Below, in pieces: positions 8,086 to 15,928 of a DNA stretch of 64,000 nucleotides. Origin of the DNA: Streptomyces tropicalis (GTDB lineage Bacteria; Actinomycetota; Actinomycetes; Streptomycetales; Streptomycetaceae); NCBI RefSeq assembly GCF_029269835.1, contig NZ_JARJBB010000001.1, positions 124,001 to 188,000 of the forward strand. Reading direction: 5' to 3'. Numbering within the stretch: position 1 is the stretch's first letter; each line of letters starts with the position of its first letter. The position numbers and the translations under genes are program-made. The notes beneath the pieces are model-generated. The model did not search any database, was not told the DNA's origin, and was given only the letters and a program-made list of their open reading frames with translations.

Positions 8086-9339
8086 ATGCCGGGCACGACG
8101 CGCGGCCGTGCGGGGCTGCTCGCGACCTGGAGCGCGACCCGTCTGGTGCTGCTGCTCTGCGTGCTCGGGGTGCTCGTCCTCCCGGGCCCGGACGTCACGA
8201 CCGACGTGTCGGTGATCTACCGCGGCTGGTACGAGGTGCTGCGGCACGGCGCCTTCCCCCTCGGTGACGTCACCTGGCAGTACCCGCCCGCCGCCGCGCT
8301 CGCCGTGGTCGCTCCCGGCGCGCTGCCCTTCCTCGGCTACGCGACGGCCTTCTTCGTACTGGCCCTGCTGGCCGACCTGGCGGTGCTGTGCCTGCTGCTG
8401 CGCGCAGGCCGGGGCCCCGGCCGGTCCGCGGGCGGCGCCTGGGTGTGGACCACGGGGGCGGCCGTCCTCGGTCCCACCCTGTACGCGCGCTACGACGTGA
8501 TGGTCACCGCGGTCGCGGTGGCCGCGCTGCTCGCCGCCGCCCGGCATCCCCGGGCGGCCGGTGTGCTCGCCGGTCTCGGGGCGCTGCTGAAGGTGTGGCC
8601 CGCGCTGCTGCTGGTGGGCGTGGCCCGGCGGCGGACGTGGGGCGCGGCCGGACTCACCGTGGCCGTGCTCACCTCGGTGTCCGCCCTGGCCGCGCCGGGC
8701 GCGCTGGCCTTCCTGACCTCCCAGCGGGACCGCGGCACCGAGATCGAGTCGCTGGGCGCGCTGGTGTTCCACCTCGCCCGGCGCTTCGGCTGGAGCGGGC
8801 GGGTGCTGCTGCGCTACGGCTCGGTGGAGTTCCTCGGCCCGTACGTCGACGTGGTGTCCGCGGCCGCGCTCGCGGTCTCCGGGGCGGCCCTCGGCTGGCT
8901 GCTGCTGTGGCGGCTGCGGGCGCGCGCCCTCGCGCCGCACGCGGTCGCCGACGCCGCGTTCACGGCCGTGCTGCTCCTCACCACCACCAGTCGGGTCATC
9001 AGCCCGCAGTACCTGGTGTGGCTGGTCGGGCTCGGGGCCGTCTGCCGCTGCTTCCGGCAGAGCGCGATGCGGTGGCCGGTCGGGCTGGTCCTGGCGGCCG
9101 CCGCCGCGACGGTCCTGGAGTTCCCGGTGTTCTTCGCGGACGTCGTCGCGAGCGACCCGCTCGGGGTCGCGCTCCTCCTGGTGCGCGACGGGCTGCTGGC
9201 CGCCGCGTCCCTGAGCGCCGCCCGGCGGCTCTGGCGCGCCACGGTCCCGCCCGCTCCGGAGGCTCCCGCTCCGCGCCGTCCGGCCGCCGCCGGGCTCAGC
9301 CCAGCTGGGCGCGGAGGTAGGCCCGCCACTGATCGGTGA
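8086..9339 (+). CDS. GT87-family integral membrane glycosyltransferase
   Basis: A polytopic protein of 417 residues with about 9-10 hydrophobic helices. It belongs to the GT87/DUF2029 polyprenyl-phosphate-mannose-dependent transferase type. Family features visible are an N-terminal membrane anchor followed by a periplasmic acidic segment (DVTTDVSVIYRGWY), YPPAAAL, LGALLKVWPALLL, and RVISPQYLVWL near 300. Such enzymes extend periplasmic mannans using lipid-linked sugar; the acceptor here is unknown. ATG 8086 is preferred over the GTG at 8080. The 3' end overlaps the convergent lipoprotein gene by 44 nt. Confidence 0.8.
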   Translation: MPGTTRGRAGLLATWSATRLVLLLCVLGVLVLPGPDVTTDVSVIYRGWYEVLRHGAFPLGDVTWQYPPAAALAVVAPGALPFLGYATAFFVLALLADLAVLCLLLRAGRGPGRSAGGAWVWTTGAAVLGPTLYARYDVMVTAVAVAALLAAARHPRAAGVLAGLGALLKVWPALLLVGVARRRTWGAAGLTVAVLTSVSALAAPGALAFLTSQRDRGTEIESLGALVFHLARRFGWSGRVLLRYGSVEFLGPYVDVVSAAALAVSGAALGWLLLWRLRARALAPHAVADAAFTAVLLLTTTSRVISPQYLVWLVGLGAVCRCFRQSAMRWPVGLVLAAAAATVLEFPVFFADVVASDPLGVALLLVRDGLLAAASLSAARRLWRATVPPAPEAPAPRRPAAAGLSPAGRGGRPATDR

Positions 9340-10492
9340 AGGCGCCGGGGGCGGTGTGCAGCACCCGCCGCAGCGCGTCCTCGACGGCGCCCGACCGGTG
9401 CCGGTGCCGGCCGACGGCGACGTAGAAGTCGCGCAGCCTGTCCTCGCCCCACCGGCCGGCGATCAGCCGGCAGGCCATCCAGCCGCTCTCGTAGGCCTGC
9501 GCGAGCCGGGTGGCGTCCCCCGCGAAGCCGAAGTCCCTGTCGGTCGGCAGCGCCGCCGGCACCTGGCCCGCGGCCACCGCGCGCTGCAGCTCGGGTGCGG
9601 CCTGGGCGGGGGTGCGTCCGGTGCCGCGGTAGCCGATCCAGTCGGCGTACCCCTCGGAGAGCCAGAGCGGGGTGGCCGGGTCGGTGCGGGCGCGGGTGGC
9701 CACGTGGGTCGTCTCGTGGGTGAGCACGACCTGCTTGCCGAGCCCGCCGAGCATGCCGTACGCGTCCGGGTTGACGATGATCCGGTCGGCGGGGGTGGTG
9801 CGGCCCGAGCCGCCCGCCTCGCCGGTGGTGACGGCGGCGATCCCGCGGTACTGGGAGGCGGGCGACCCGAGCAGGCCGGCCATCCCGTCCAGCGTCCTGG
9901 GGACCAGCACGACCACGTGCCGGCTCCAGCCGGTGCCCCAGGCGTCCGACACGGCCGGCACCGCCCGGTCCGCCAGGCCCGCGTAGCCGTGCAGGGTGCC
10001 GCTGCTCTGGCCGACGCCGAGGACCAGGCTGCTGCGGCCGCGGACCACGGTCACCGGGCCCTGGTCCCACAGCTGCTGGGAGGCCTTGGCGGCGGGCCGG
10101 TCGGAGACGACCCGCCAGGTCCCCTGCGGCCCGGCGGCCAGGGTGAGCGTGCGGCCGGAGGTGACGGGCGCGCTGTCGTACCCGGTCACCCGGTAGCGCA
10201 GCTCCGCGCCGGCGGTGGCGGTGCCGCCCGTGCGGTGCAGCGAGGTCAGCCGGTAGGACCAGTCCGTGAGGGGCACGGCCCGCAGGTTCGCGTACTGCGT
10301 GCCGTCCCCGGTGGCGTCGAAGGCGCGCTCGTCGTGGTGCAGGACCGCCCGCGCGCGCCGGTCGAGGACCTGCTGCACCCGGCCCCGGGCGGTGTCGGCG
10401 AGGTCGCCGCACGACGTCAGGGACGCGGTGGACGCCAGCGCCAGGCAGAGCGCCACCGCCCAGGATCCCGACGCTCGTCCTCGACCAGCCAT
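9296..10492 (-). CDS. secreted lipoprotein with gluzincin-type metallopeptidase motif
   Basis: A 398-residue protein with a short basic N-terminus, a hydrophobic stretch and a lipobox-like LTSC at about residues 25-28, so it is probably a membrane-anchored lipoprotein. Residues about 30-170 resemble a secreted beta-rich domain. The second half holds the zinc-peptidase signature VLTHETTHVAT (HExxH form) followed by LWLSEGYADWIGY, supplying the downstream glutamate, typical of peptidase MA-like proteins. It lies 32 nt after the NlpC/P60 gene on the same strand and is probably co-transcribed, suggesting work at the cell surface. The substrate is unknown. ATG 10492 has only a weak ribosome site. 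Confidence 0.75.
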   Translation of the reverse strand: MAGRGRASGSWAVALCLALASTASLTSCGDLADTARGRVQQVLDRRARAVLHHDERAFDATGDGTQYANLRAVPLTDWSYRLTSLHRTGGTATAGAELRYRVTGYDSAPVTSGRTLTLAAGPQGTWRVVSDRPAAKASQQLWDQGPVTVVRGRSSLVLGVGQSSGTLHGYAGLADRAVPAVSDAWGTGWSRHVVVLVPRTLDGMAGLLGSPASQYRGIAAVTTGEAGGSGRTTPADRIIVNPDAYGMLGGLGKQVVLTHETTHVATRARTDPATPLWLSEGYADWIGYRGTGRTPAQAAPELQRAVAAGQVPAALPTDRDFGFAGDATRLAQAYESGWMACRLIAGRWGEDRLRDFYVAVGRHRHRSGAVEDALRRVLHTAPGAFTDQWRAYLRAQLG

Positions 10493-10524
10493 TTCACGAT
10501 CGTACGGCGGCTTCGCTGCGGCCG

Positions 10525-11547
10525 TCAGACCCGGGTCACCGACGAGATCGGCAGCATGTCGATCCGGTCGTAGCGCACCGGGGCGCCGGGGTGGGGGGCG
10601 TGGATGACCCGGCCGTGGCCGACGTACATCGCGACGTGGCTGGCGTCGGAGCGGTAGACGACCAGGTCGCCGGGCCGGGCCTGGGACAGCGGGATCCGGC
10701 GGCCGGCGTACTGCTGCTCCTGCGAGGTGCGCGGCAGGTGGACCCCGGCGCGCGCGTAGGACCACTGCATCAGGCCGGAGCAGTCGAAGCCGGAGGGCCC
10801 GTCGGCCCCCCAGACGTAGGGGCGGCCGAGCGCCGACTGCGCGGCGGCGAGGGCGGCCGCGGCGCGCCCGGAGGCGGCCGGGCCGCCGAGCAGGTCCGGC
10901 AGGTCGTCGCGGCCGGAGCGGGAGGCGCGGTCGTCGGACATACGGTCGGCCGCCGGGAGGGAGTCGAGGAGCGCACGGGCCTGGGCGAGCTTCCGCTCCA
11001 CGGTCCGCTTGTGCGCGGCGACCCGCGCGCGGCTGCGCTCCAGGGCGGCGAGGGTGCCGGACGCCTCCGCGCGTTCCTGGGCGAGTTCCCGCGCGGCCCG
11101 CTGGAGTTCCCTCAGCTGCCCGGCCTGGTGGGCGCCGATCCGGTCGAGGGCGGCGGCCCGGTCCAGGTAGTCGGCCGGGTCGTCGGAGAACAGCAGGGCG
11201 AGGGAGGGATCCATGCCGCCGGTGCGGTACTGGGCCCCGGCCAGCGAACCCACTTCGTCCCGCAGGGTGTTGACGCGCTGCTGCTGCCGGGCGATGCGGT
11301 CCTGGGCGTCGTGCACCCGGTGGCGCAGCTGGTTCGCGCGCTCGTCGGCCCGGTCGTAGGCCTGGGTCGCCTTCTCCGCCTCCTCGTAGAGGCGGTCCAC
11401 CTCGGAGCGGGTGGGCGGGTGCGGCGCCCGGGGCGCGGCGACGGCCGGCACGGCGCCGAGTGCCGCGGCCGCGGCGGACAGTGCGCACAGGGCGGCACCG
11501 GTGCCCCGGTCGAACCCGGACGGTGCAAGACGGCGATGGGACCCCAC
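10525..11547 (-). CDS. NlpC/P60 peptidoglycan hydrolase with coiled coil (copy 1)
   Basis: A secreted 340-residue cell-wall hydrolase. It has a signal peptide at about 1-40 (basic start, ALCALSAAAAALGAVPAVAAP) and a long coiled coil at about 48-190. The C-terminal NlpC/P60 domain (about 225-340) has the catalytic Cys in FDCSGL, the His in SDASHVAMYVG and a polar third residue in VIHAPH. These enzymes cut D-glutamyl-mesoDAP stem-peptide bonds. The GTG at 11547 follows GGAAGGAG by about 9 nt; longer in-frame starts add an Arg-rich, non-secretory region. A promoter candidate lies at 11636-11665. It is paralogous to the upstream gene and probably co-transcribed with the lipoprotein peptidase. Confidence 0.9.
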   Translation of the reverse strand: MGSHRRLAPSGFDRGTGAALCALSAAAAALGAVPAVAAPRAPHPPTRSEVDRLYEEAEKATQAYDRADERANQLRHRVHDAQDRIARQQQRVNTLRDEVGSLAGAQYRTGGMDPSLALLFSDDPADYLDRAAALDRIGAHQAGQLRELQRAARELAQERAEASGTLAALERSRARVAAHKRTVERKLAQARALLDSLPAADRMSDDRASRSGRDDLPDLLGGPAASGRAAAALAAAQSALGRPYVWGADGPSGFDCSGLMQWSYARAGVHLPRTSQEQQYAGRRIPLSQARPGDLVVYRSDASHVAMYVGHGRVIHAPHPGAPVRYDRIDMLPISSVTRV

Positions 11548-11635
11548 GGTTGACCGCGCTCCTTCCGCTGGCGGACATGGCCGCCCCCGGCGCCGGACGG
11601 ACGAGCGGGACCGGTGCCCGGGGGAAACGCGCCAG

Positions 11636-11665
11636 ACAGTAGCCGCGCGGACACGCTCCGGCCAA
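11636..11665 (-). promoter_or_regulatory. candidate promoter of NlpC/P60 copy 1
   Basis: TTGGCC (11660-11665) and TACTGT (11636-11641) on the minus strand are 18 nt apart, fitting a vegetative SigHrdB-type promoter. Transcription would start near 11629, giving an approximately 80-nt leader before GTG 11547. Confidence 0.45.
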
Positions 11666-11689
11666 AGACCTCCGGGGGCGCACAACGCG

Positions 11690-11725
11690 GCGCCCCGCCT
11701 CTGACGCAGGTCATGGGCGGGGCGC
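11690..11725 (-). terminator. terminator after NlpC/P60 copy 2
   Basis: A perfect 10-bp GC stem (GCGCCCCGCC at 11690-11699, GGCGGGGCGC at 11716-11725). The loop itself contains a 4-bp TGAC/GTCA pair. It lies about 66 nt past the stop of the 11792-12826 gene, and would separate the two hydrolase genes. Confidence 0.7.
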
Positions 11726-11791
11726 GGGGTCAGCGGCCGGTGCCGTGATTCGCCCGTTCGGGCGCTACGGCGCCTTGATGGCGGGGGTGGT

Positions 11792-12826
11792 TCAGACGCG
11801 GACGCCGAACTGGAACGGCATGTCGGCCATGGTCTCGTAGCGCACGACGGCACCGGTGTGCGGGGCGTGCAGCACCTGGCCGTTGCCCGCGTAGAGGCCG
11901 ACGTGGTGGATGTCGCCGTAGAAGAAGACGAGGTCGCCGACCTGGAGCTGGCTCTGCGAGTAGATCCGGGTGCCTATGGTGGCCTGCTGCTCGGAGGTGC
12001 GCGGGATGGAGACGCCGGCCTGGGCGTAGGCCCAGGAGGTCAGGCCCGAGCAGTCGTACGCGGACGGGCCGGTGGCGCCGTACACGTAGGGCGAGCCGAT
12101 CTTGCTCTGGGCCGCGGCGAAGGCGGCGCCGGCCCGGCCCGAGGCGGCCGGGGTGTTGCCGTCGAGCGCGCTGCGCTGGCTGGCGCGACTGGCCCGGCTC
12201 TGCTCGGCGGCGAGCTCGGCCTTCTCCTTGGCCGTCATGGAGTTCAGCAGCTGCTGGGCCTCGCCCAGCTTGCTCTGGATCTCCTTCTTCTTCTTGCCCA
12301 GCTCGGTGCGGGTGGAGGCGAGGTCCTTGAGCTTCTCGGTGGCCTCGGCCCGCTGCTGGGCCAGTTCGCGCTGCTTGTCCTGGATCTTCTTCAGCGCGTC
12401 GACCTGCTGGCTGCTCAACTGGTCGAGGGTGGACGCCTTGTCGAGGTAGTCGTCCGGGTTCGAGGAGAGGAACAGCTGGACCGAGGGGTCGATCCCGCCG
12501 GAGCGGTACTGGCCGGCGGCGAGCGAACCGAGGCCGTCGCGCAGCTTGTTGAGCTCCTGCTGGCCGCGGGCGACGTTGTCCTGGATGGTGGAGATCTCCT
12601 TCTGGAGCTTCTCCTGCTTCTCCTTGGCCCCGTCGAACTTCTCGGTGGCCTGCTCCGCCTGCTGGTAGAGGGCGTCGACCTTCGACTTGACCTCGTCCTT
12701 GCTCGGCTTCGCGCTCGGCGCGGCATTGGCGGCCTGCGCGCTGATGGCCACGGCGGCAGCGGCCGCGGTCGTGAGCACGGTCACGCGTGCACGGCTCGGC
12801 TGCTTGGGTCGACGGTGGGACGCCAC
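11792..12826 (-). CDS. NlpC/P60 peptidoglycan hydrolase with coiled coil (copy 2)
   Basis: A 344-residue secreted paralogue of the neighbouring hydrolase. It has a signal peptide at 1-37 (ASHRRPKQPSRARV, then a hydrophobic core ending SAQAANAA). A lysine/glutamate-rich coiled coil spans about 45-200, and the C-terminal NlpC/P60 domain has YDCSGLTSWAYAQAG (catalytic Cys), DIHHVGLYAG (His) and VLHAPH. GTG 12826 has AAGGAG 8 nt upstream, deciding the start over the longer frame. Coiled-coil/NlpC proteins of this type split peptidoglycan during growth and septation (RipA/CwlO type). The promoter candidate is at 12877-12906. Unlike copy 1, its coiled coil is richer in Lys than Arg. Confidence 0.92.
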   Translation of the reverse strand: MASHRRPKQPSRARVTVLTTAAAAAVAISAQAANAAPSAKPSKDEVKSKVDALYQQAEQATEKFDGAKEKQEKLQKEISTIQDNVARGQQELNKLRDGLGSLAAGQYRSGGIDPSVQLFLSSNPDDYLDKASTLDQLSSQQVDALKKIQDKQRELAQQRAEATEKLKDLASTRTELGKKKKEIQSKLGEAQQLLNSMTAKEKAELAAEQSRASRASQRSALDGNTPAASGRAGAAFAAAQSKIGSPYVYGATGPSAYDCSGLTSWAYAQAGVSIPRTSEQQATIGTRIYSQSQLQVGDLVFFYGDIHHVGLYAGNGQVLHAPHTGAVVRYETMADMPFQFGVRV

Positions 12827-12876
12827 GGAAGCGAGCTCCTTCTTCTGAGTGATCACCCGCTCGGAGGTTCGACCAG

Positions 12877-12906
12877 ACCCTAGTGACCTCATCGTGATGA
12901 ATTCAA
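12877..12906 (-). promoter_or_regulatory. candidate promoter of NlpC/P60 copy 2
   Basis: On the minus strand TTGAAT (12901-12906) and TAGGGT (12877-12882) are separated by 18 nt, in an AT-rich patch (12890-12950) unusual for this genome. The predicted leader to GTG 12826 is about 45 nt. The rest of the 237-nt gap up to 13063 holds no gene. Confidence 0.45.
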
Positions 12907-13063
12907 ATCCTCCCACCAAAAAATCCCGTCACGCAATGCAATCTTTGCACTCAACTCACACGAGGTGACAGCGGGTTGACCCTGTGTCGCACGGCGCACC
13001 GGTCAATTCGGTCATGAGGAACCAACGTTGCCGTTGGGGCGTACAGGTCGATGTGCCCGAATC

Positions 13064-14413
13064 TCAGCCGCGCACGAGGCGCTTGAGCAGAACCGCGGAC
13101 GCCACCGGCCGGGCCCCGGCCCGCGCCACCCCGTCGGCCACCTCGCGGTCGGTGGAGGCGACGATGACCGGTCGGCCCGGCGGCTCGGCGCGCACCAGCT
13201 GGCGGATCAGCTCGTCGGCGGTGACCCCGGGCTTGGAGAACAGCACCCGCACCCCGCGCGGCGGCGCCAGCAGCACCGGCGCCACCAGCTCGGCCCCGTC
13301 GAAGACGCAGGTGACCTCCGCGCCGCTCTGCGCGGCGAGCTGCGAGAGCTGGCCGAGCAGCCGCAGCCGCTGCTTCTCCAGCGGCATCTGCGGATAGCCG
13401 GTCTTGGTGACGTTGTACCCGTCGACCACCAGGTGCGCCTGCGGCAGGGCGAGGAGCTGGTCGAGGATCGCCGGGTCGTTCTCCGACAGGGCACGGGCGG
13501 CGATGTCCTTGGGCGTCATCCGCCCCGGCTCGACCGCGTCCACGGTCTCGGCGGGGCGCACCGACACCGGCGGCAGCGCCAGCTCCCGGCGCAGGCCCTG
13601 CGCCGCGTCCAGCACGGTGTCCAGCAGCAGCCGCAGCCGTACGTCCTCCACGCTGCGCCCCTCGCGCGCGGCCCTGCGGGTGGCCTCCAGGGCCGCCTCC
13701 GCCTCGCCGAGGCGCGCCTTGAGGCGCCGGGTCTCGCTCTCCGCGGCGGACACCTGCGCGTGCCCCTCGGTGCGCACCGCCTCGGTCTCCCCCCGCAGCT
13801 TGCGCAGGGCGGCCTCGCCGCGCTTGACGTCGCTGAGCGCCGCCCGCAGCTTGCGGTGCAGCGACTCGGCCTCCTTCTTCACGGCGTCCAGTTCGGCGCG
13901 CAGCCGCTCGGTCTCGGCGCGGGTCTGCTCGCGGGCCCGGTCGAGTTCGTCGCGCAGCCGGGCCAGCTCGGCGCGGCTCTCCTCGTCGGCCCGCTCGGCG
14001 TCCGCCCGCTGGGCCTCCTCGCCGGCGGCCGTCACCAGCTTCACCCAGCCCGCGGGCCGCAGTACGTAGGCCGCGGCCGCCACGTCGAGCGGGTCCGCGG
14101 CCGGGGGCGGTGTGCCGGAGTCCAGGGCGCCGGACAACTCCGGCTCGGCCTCTCTGAACTTCTCCCCGATGCGCTGGCGGAACAGCGGGTCGGACTCCAC
14201 CGCCGCGGCCATGGCGTTGCCGGCGAACTTGGCCCGCCGGTTCGGGGCGAAGCGGGCGTACTGGCGCAGCTGGGCGGGCAGCTCCGCGACCGTCAGGCCG
14301 CCGAAGCCGTCGGAGACGATCTGCACCACCCTGCGGCGCACGCCGTCGGGCAGCGGGCGGTCGAGCACCTCGGCGGCGCCGTCGCCCGGCTCCCCGCCTC
14401 GTGTCTCCGCCAT
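13064..14413 (-). CDS. NYN-domain (YacP-like) RNA-binding/nuclease-like protein
   Basis: 449 residues. The N-terminal helical region (about 1-120, with RRRVVQIVSDGFGGL) is conserved in actinobacteria. A long Glu/Arg/Ala coiled coil spans about 125-250. The C-terminal NYN/YacP PIN-like domain (about 315-449) has acidic active-site-type motifs: VVDGYNVTKTGYP, CVFDGAE, the ADELIRQ helix and VIVASTDREVADGV. Proteins with this domain are predicted metal-dependent ribonucleases; this one's substrate is unknown. It is followed downstream by the divergently promoted NlpC/P60 gene region and preceded by the small zinc-ribbon gene. Confidence 0.88.
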   Translation of the reverse strand: MAETRGGEPGDGAAEVLDRPLPDGVRRRVVQIVSDGFGGLTVAELPAQLRQYARFAPNRRAKFAGNAMAAAVESDPLFRQRIGEKFREAEPELSGALDSGTPPPAADPLDVAAAAYVLRPAGWVKLVTAAGEEAQRADAERADEESRAELARLRDELDRAREQTRAETERLRAELDAVKKEAESLHRKLRAALSDVKRGEAALRKLRGETEAVRTEGHAQVSAAESETRRLKARLGEAEAALEATRRAAREGRSVEDVRLRLLLDTVLDAAQGLRRELALPPVSVRPAETVDAVEPGRMTPKDIAARALSENDPAILDQLLALPQAHLVVDGYNVTKTGYPQMPLEKQRLRLLGQLSQLAAQSGAEVTCVFDGAELVAPVLLAPPRGVRVLFSKPGVTADELIRQLVRAEPPGRPVIVASTDREVADGVARAGARPVASAVLLKRLVRG

Positions 14414-14475
14414 CCGTCACCCCTATGCCTAGCCGGATCCCCTCGTCGGGGATCGCCGGTGCGGGCCCGCTCCGC

Positions 14476-14715
14476 TCAGGAGTCGGTGCCCGGCCTGTCC
14501 ACGAGTTCGACCTGGTCCACGGCGTTGCACCAGCGGCAGCGCACCGATTCGATCGTCTCACTGACCACCTCGCGCTCCTCGACCTTCGGCTCTCCGGCCA
14601 GATCGAGGTGGACGTACTCGACGACCTTGGACGAGCGGGTGACGTCGAAACGGGTGAGGTTGCCGCAGAGGGTGCAGCGCCACCGCGTCGAGGCGGTCGG
14701 CAGGGGAACCGTCAT
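14476..14715 (-). CDS. small zinc-ribbon protein
   Basis: A 79-residue cytoplasmic protein conserved in Streptomyces in this position as far as I recall. Two CxxC pairs (CTLCGN at about 14-19, CRWCNA at about 58-63) indicate a zinc ribbon. Between them is an alternating beta pattern (RFDVTRSSKVVEYVHLDL). The C-terminus is acidic. ATG 14715 is chosen because upstream in-frame residues are Arg/Gly-rich and do not fit. It is 62 nt upstream of the NYN gene on the same strand, so the two may be co-transcribed and linked to RNA metabolism (inference). Function unknown. Confidence 0.8.
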   Translation of the reverse strand: MTVPLPTASTRWRCTLCGNLTRFDVTRSSKVVEYVHLDLAGEPKVEEREVVSETIESVRCRWCNAVDQVELVDRPGTDS

Positions 14716-14870
14716 CGTGGCTGTTCGCCTTCCTTGCCAGTGTCCGTGACGCGCCGGACTCCCGGTGCGTGTGGTCCGTAACCCTACGGCGTGCCGGCAC
14801 CCGCCCGCCCGCCCGTCCACGGCGGCGAGGCGGTCTGCGGGGGTGCGTCCGGTTACGTCATGCTCTGTTG

Positions 14871-15623
14871 GTGATCACCTACTGGAATGCGGCAGCGGGC
14901 CTCGCCGTCCGGACGGTCAGGGCGGCGCGCGGGATGCCGGCCCCGGTGACGTGCGCCCTGATCGTGCTGTGCGGCCTGGCCTTCGCCGTGGGCCCGGTCT
15001 CGGGGCTCGACCCGGTCCACGGCACCGGTGAGCGGCTGCTGGCGGCCCAGCAGGCCTACTTCCGCCACTGGGGCGTGGTCCCCGCCGAGCTGTTCGAGGG
15101 CTCGGCCCGGGCCGCCCTCACCCCCGTGACGGCCCTGTTCGTGCACGGCAGCTGGGTGCATCTGCTGGGCAACATGCTCTTCCTCTACGTCTTCGGGGCG
15201 ATGACCGAGGAACGCATGGGGCGCGTCCAGTTCACGCTGTTCTACGTGGGCTGCGGCTATCTGTCACTGCTGGGCTACGCGGCCGCCAACGCCGCCTCCG
15301 AGCAGGCCCTGGTAGGGGCGTCGGGGGCGATCTCGGCGGTCCTCGGTGCGTTTCTCTACCTGTTCCCCGGGGCCCGGGTGACCAGTCTCCTGCCGTTCCT
15401 GTTCTTCCTGCCGCTGCGCTTCCCGGCCTGGGTGGTGCTGCCGTTCTGGGCGGCCCTGCAGTGGCTGGCGGCCGGGCAGAGTGCGCAGGGGCCGCAGGTG
15501 GCCTACCTGGCCCACCTGGTGGGCTTCGCCCTCGGCTTCGGCTACGCGTGGGCCCGTTTCGGGCGGACGACTAGAGTGAGGCCAGCCCCTGCTCCGGCCC
15601 CCGAGGGAGAGAACCAGCCGTGA
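14871..15623 (+). CDS. rhomboid-family intramembrane serine protease
   Basis: A 250-residue membrane protein with 6 or more hydrophobic helices. Rhomboid hallmarks are the HLLGNMLFLYVFG segment (about 97-109), the catalytic serine in GASGAISAVLG (about 146) and the histidine in AYLAHLVGFALGFGYAW (about 214). It would cleave transmembrane substrates in the plasma membrane; substrates are unknown. The GTG at 14871 is chosen since the upstream frame is Arg-rich and no ribosome site exists. CATGCT at 14859-14864 ends 6 nt upstream, suggesting a leaderless start. The stop overlaps the next gene's GTG by 4 nt, implying translational coupling. Confidence 0.88.
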   Translation: MITYWNAAAGLAVRTVRAARGMPAPVTCALIVLCGLAFAVGPVSGLDPVHGTGERLLAAQQAYFRHWGVVPAELFEGSARAALTPVTALFVHGSWVHLLGNMLFLYVFGAMTEERMGRVQFTLFYVGCGYLSLLGYAAANAASEQALVGASGAISAVLGAFLYLFPGARVTSLLPFLFFLPLRFPAWVVLPFWAALQWLAAGQSAQGPQVAYLAHLVGFALGFGYAWARFGRTTRVRPAPAPAPEGENQP

Positions 15624-15901
15624 TCACCGCGATCGTCCTCATCAAGACCAGCGTGGACAGGATCCCCGAGATCGCGGAGCAGATCGCCGCCCTGGAGTCC
15701 GTGAGCGAGGTCTTCTCCGTCACCGGCACCTACGACCTGATCGCCATGGTGCGGGTCTCGCAGCACGAGGACCTCGCGGAGGTCATCCCGGGCCGGATCA
15801 GCCGGATCCCGGGCGTGGAGGGGACGGACACGCACGTGGCGTTCCGGACGTACTCGCAGCACGACCTGGAGGCGGCGTTCTCGATCGGCCTGGACTCCTG
15901 A
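15620..15901 (+). CDS. stand-alone Lrp/AsnC ligand-binding (RAM) domain protein
   Basis: A 93-residue protein made only of the regulatory amino-acid-binding domain of Lrp/AsnC regulators. It shows the alpha/beta sandwich pattern ITAIVLIKTSVDRIPEIAEQI, SVTGTYDLIAMVRV, and HVAFRTYSQHDLEAAF. There is no helix-turn-helix. Such stand-alone RAM proteins can bind amino acids and oligomerise, or modulate full-length Lrp proteins; the role here is unknown. The GTG start overlaps the rhomboid stop (GTGA), so the two products are probably made together. The convergent class V enzyme gene ends 28 nt away. Confidence 0.9.
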   Translation: MITAIVLIKTSVDRIPEIAEQIAALESVSEVFSVTGTYDLIAMVRVSQHEDLAEVIPGRISRIPGVEGTDTHVAFRTYSQHDLEAAFSIGLDS

Positions 15902-15928
15902 CCGCCTGAACGCCGCCCCGCACGGGGG

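Noticed and set aside
4809..8198. An 1129-codon minus-strand open frame spanning the acyl-CoA synthetase and pimB
   Set aside because: It crosses two well-supported genes and a perfect terminator, and its translation is low-complexity Arg/Gly/Ala. The true minus-strand gene there is pimB in another frame.
12827..13063. A c-di-AMP (ydaO-type) riboswitch upstream of the NlpC/P60 gene, as seen before some actinobacterial wall hydrolases
   Set aside because: The 237-nt leader region lacks the conserved ydaO core and is mostly promoter and upstream of it; the predicted leader is only about 45 nt.
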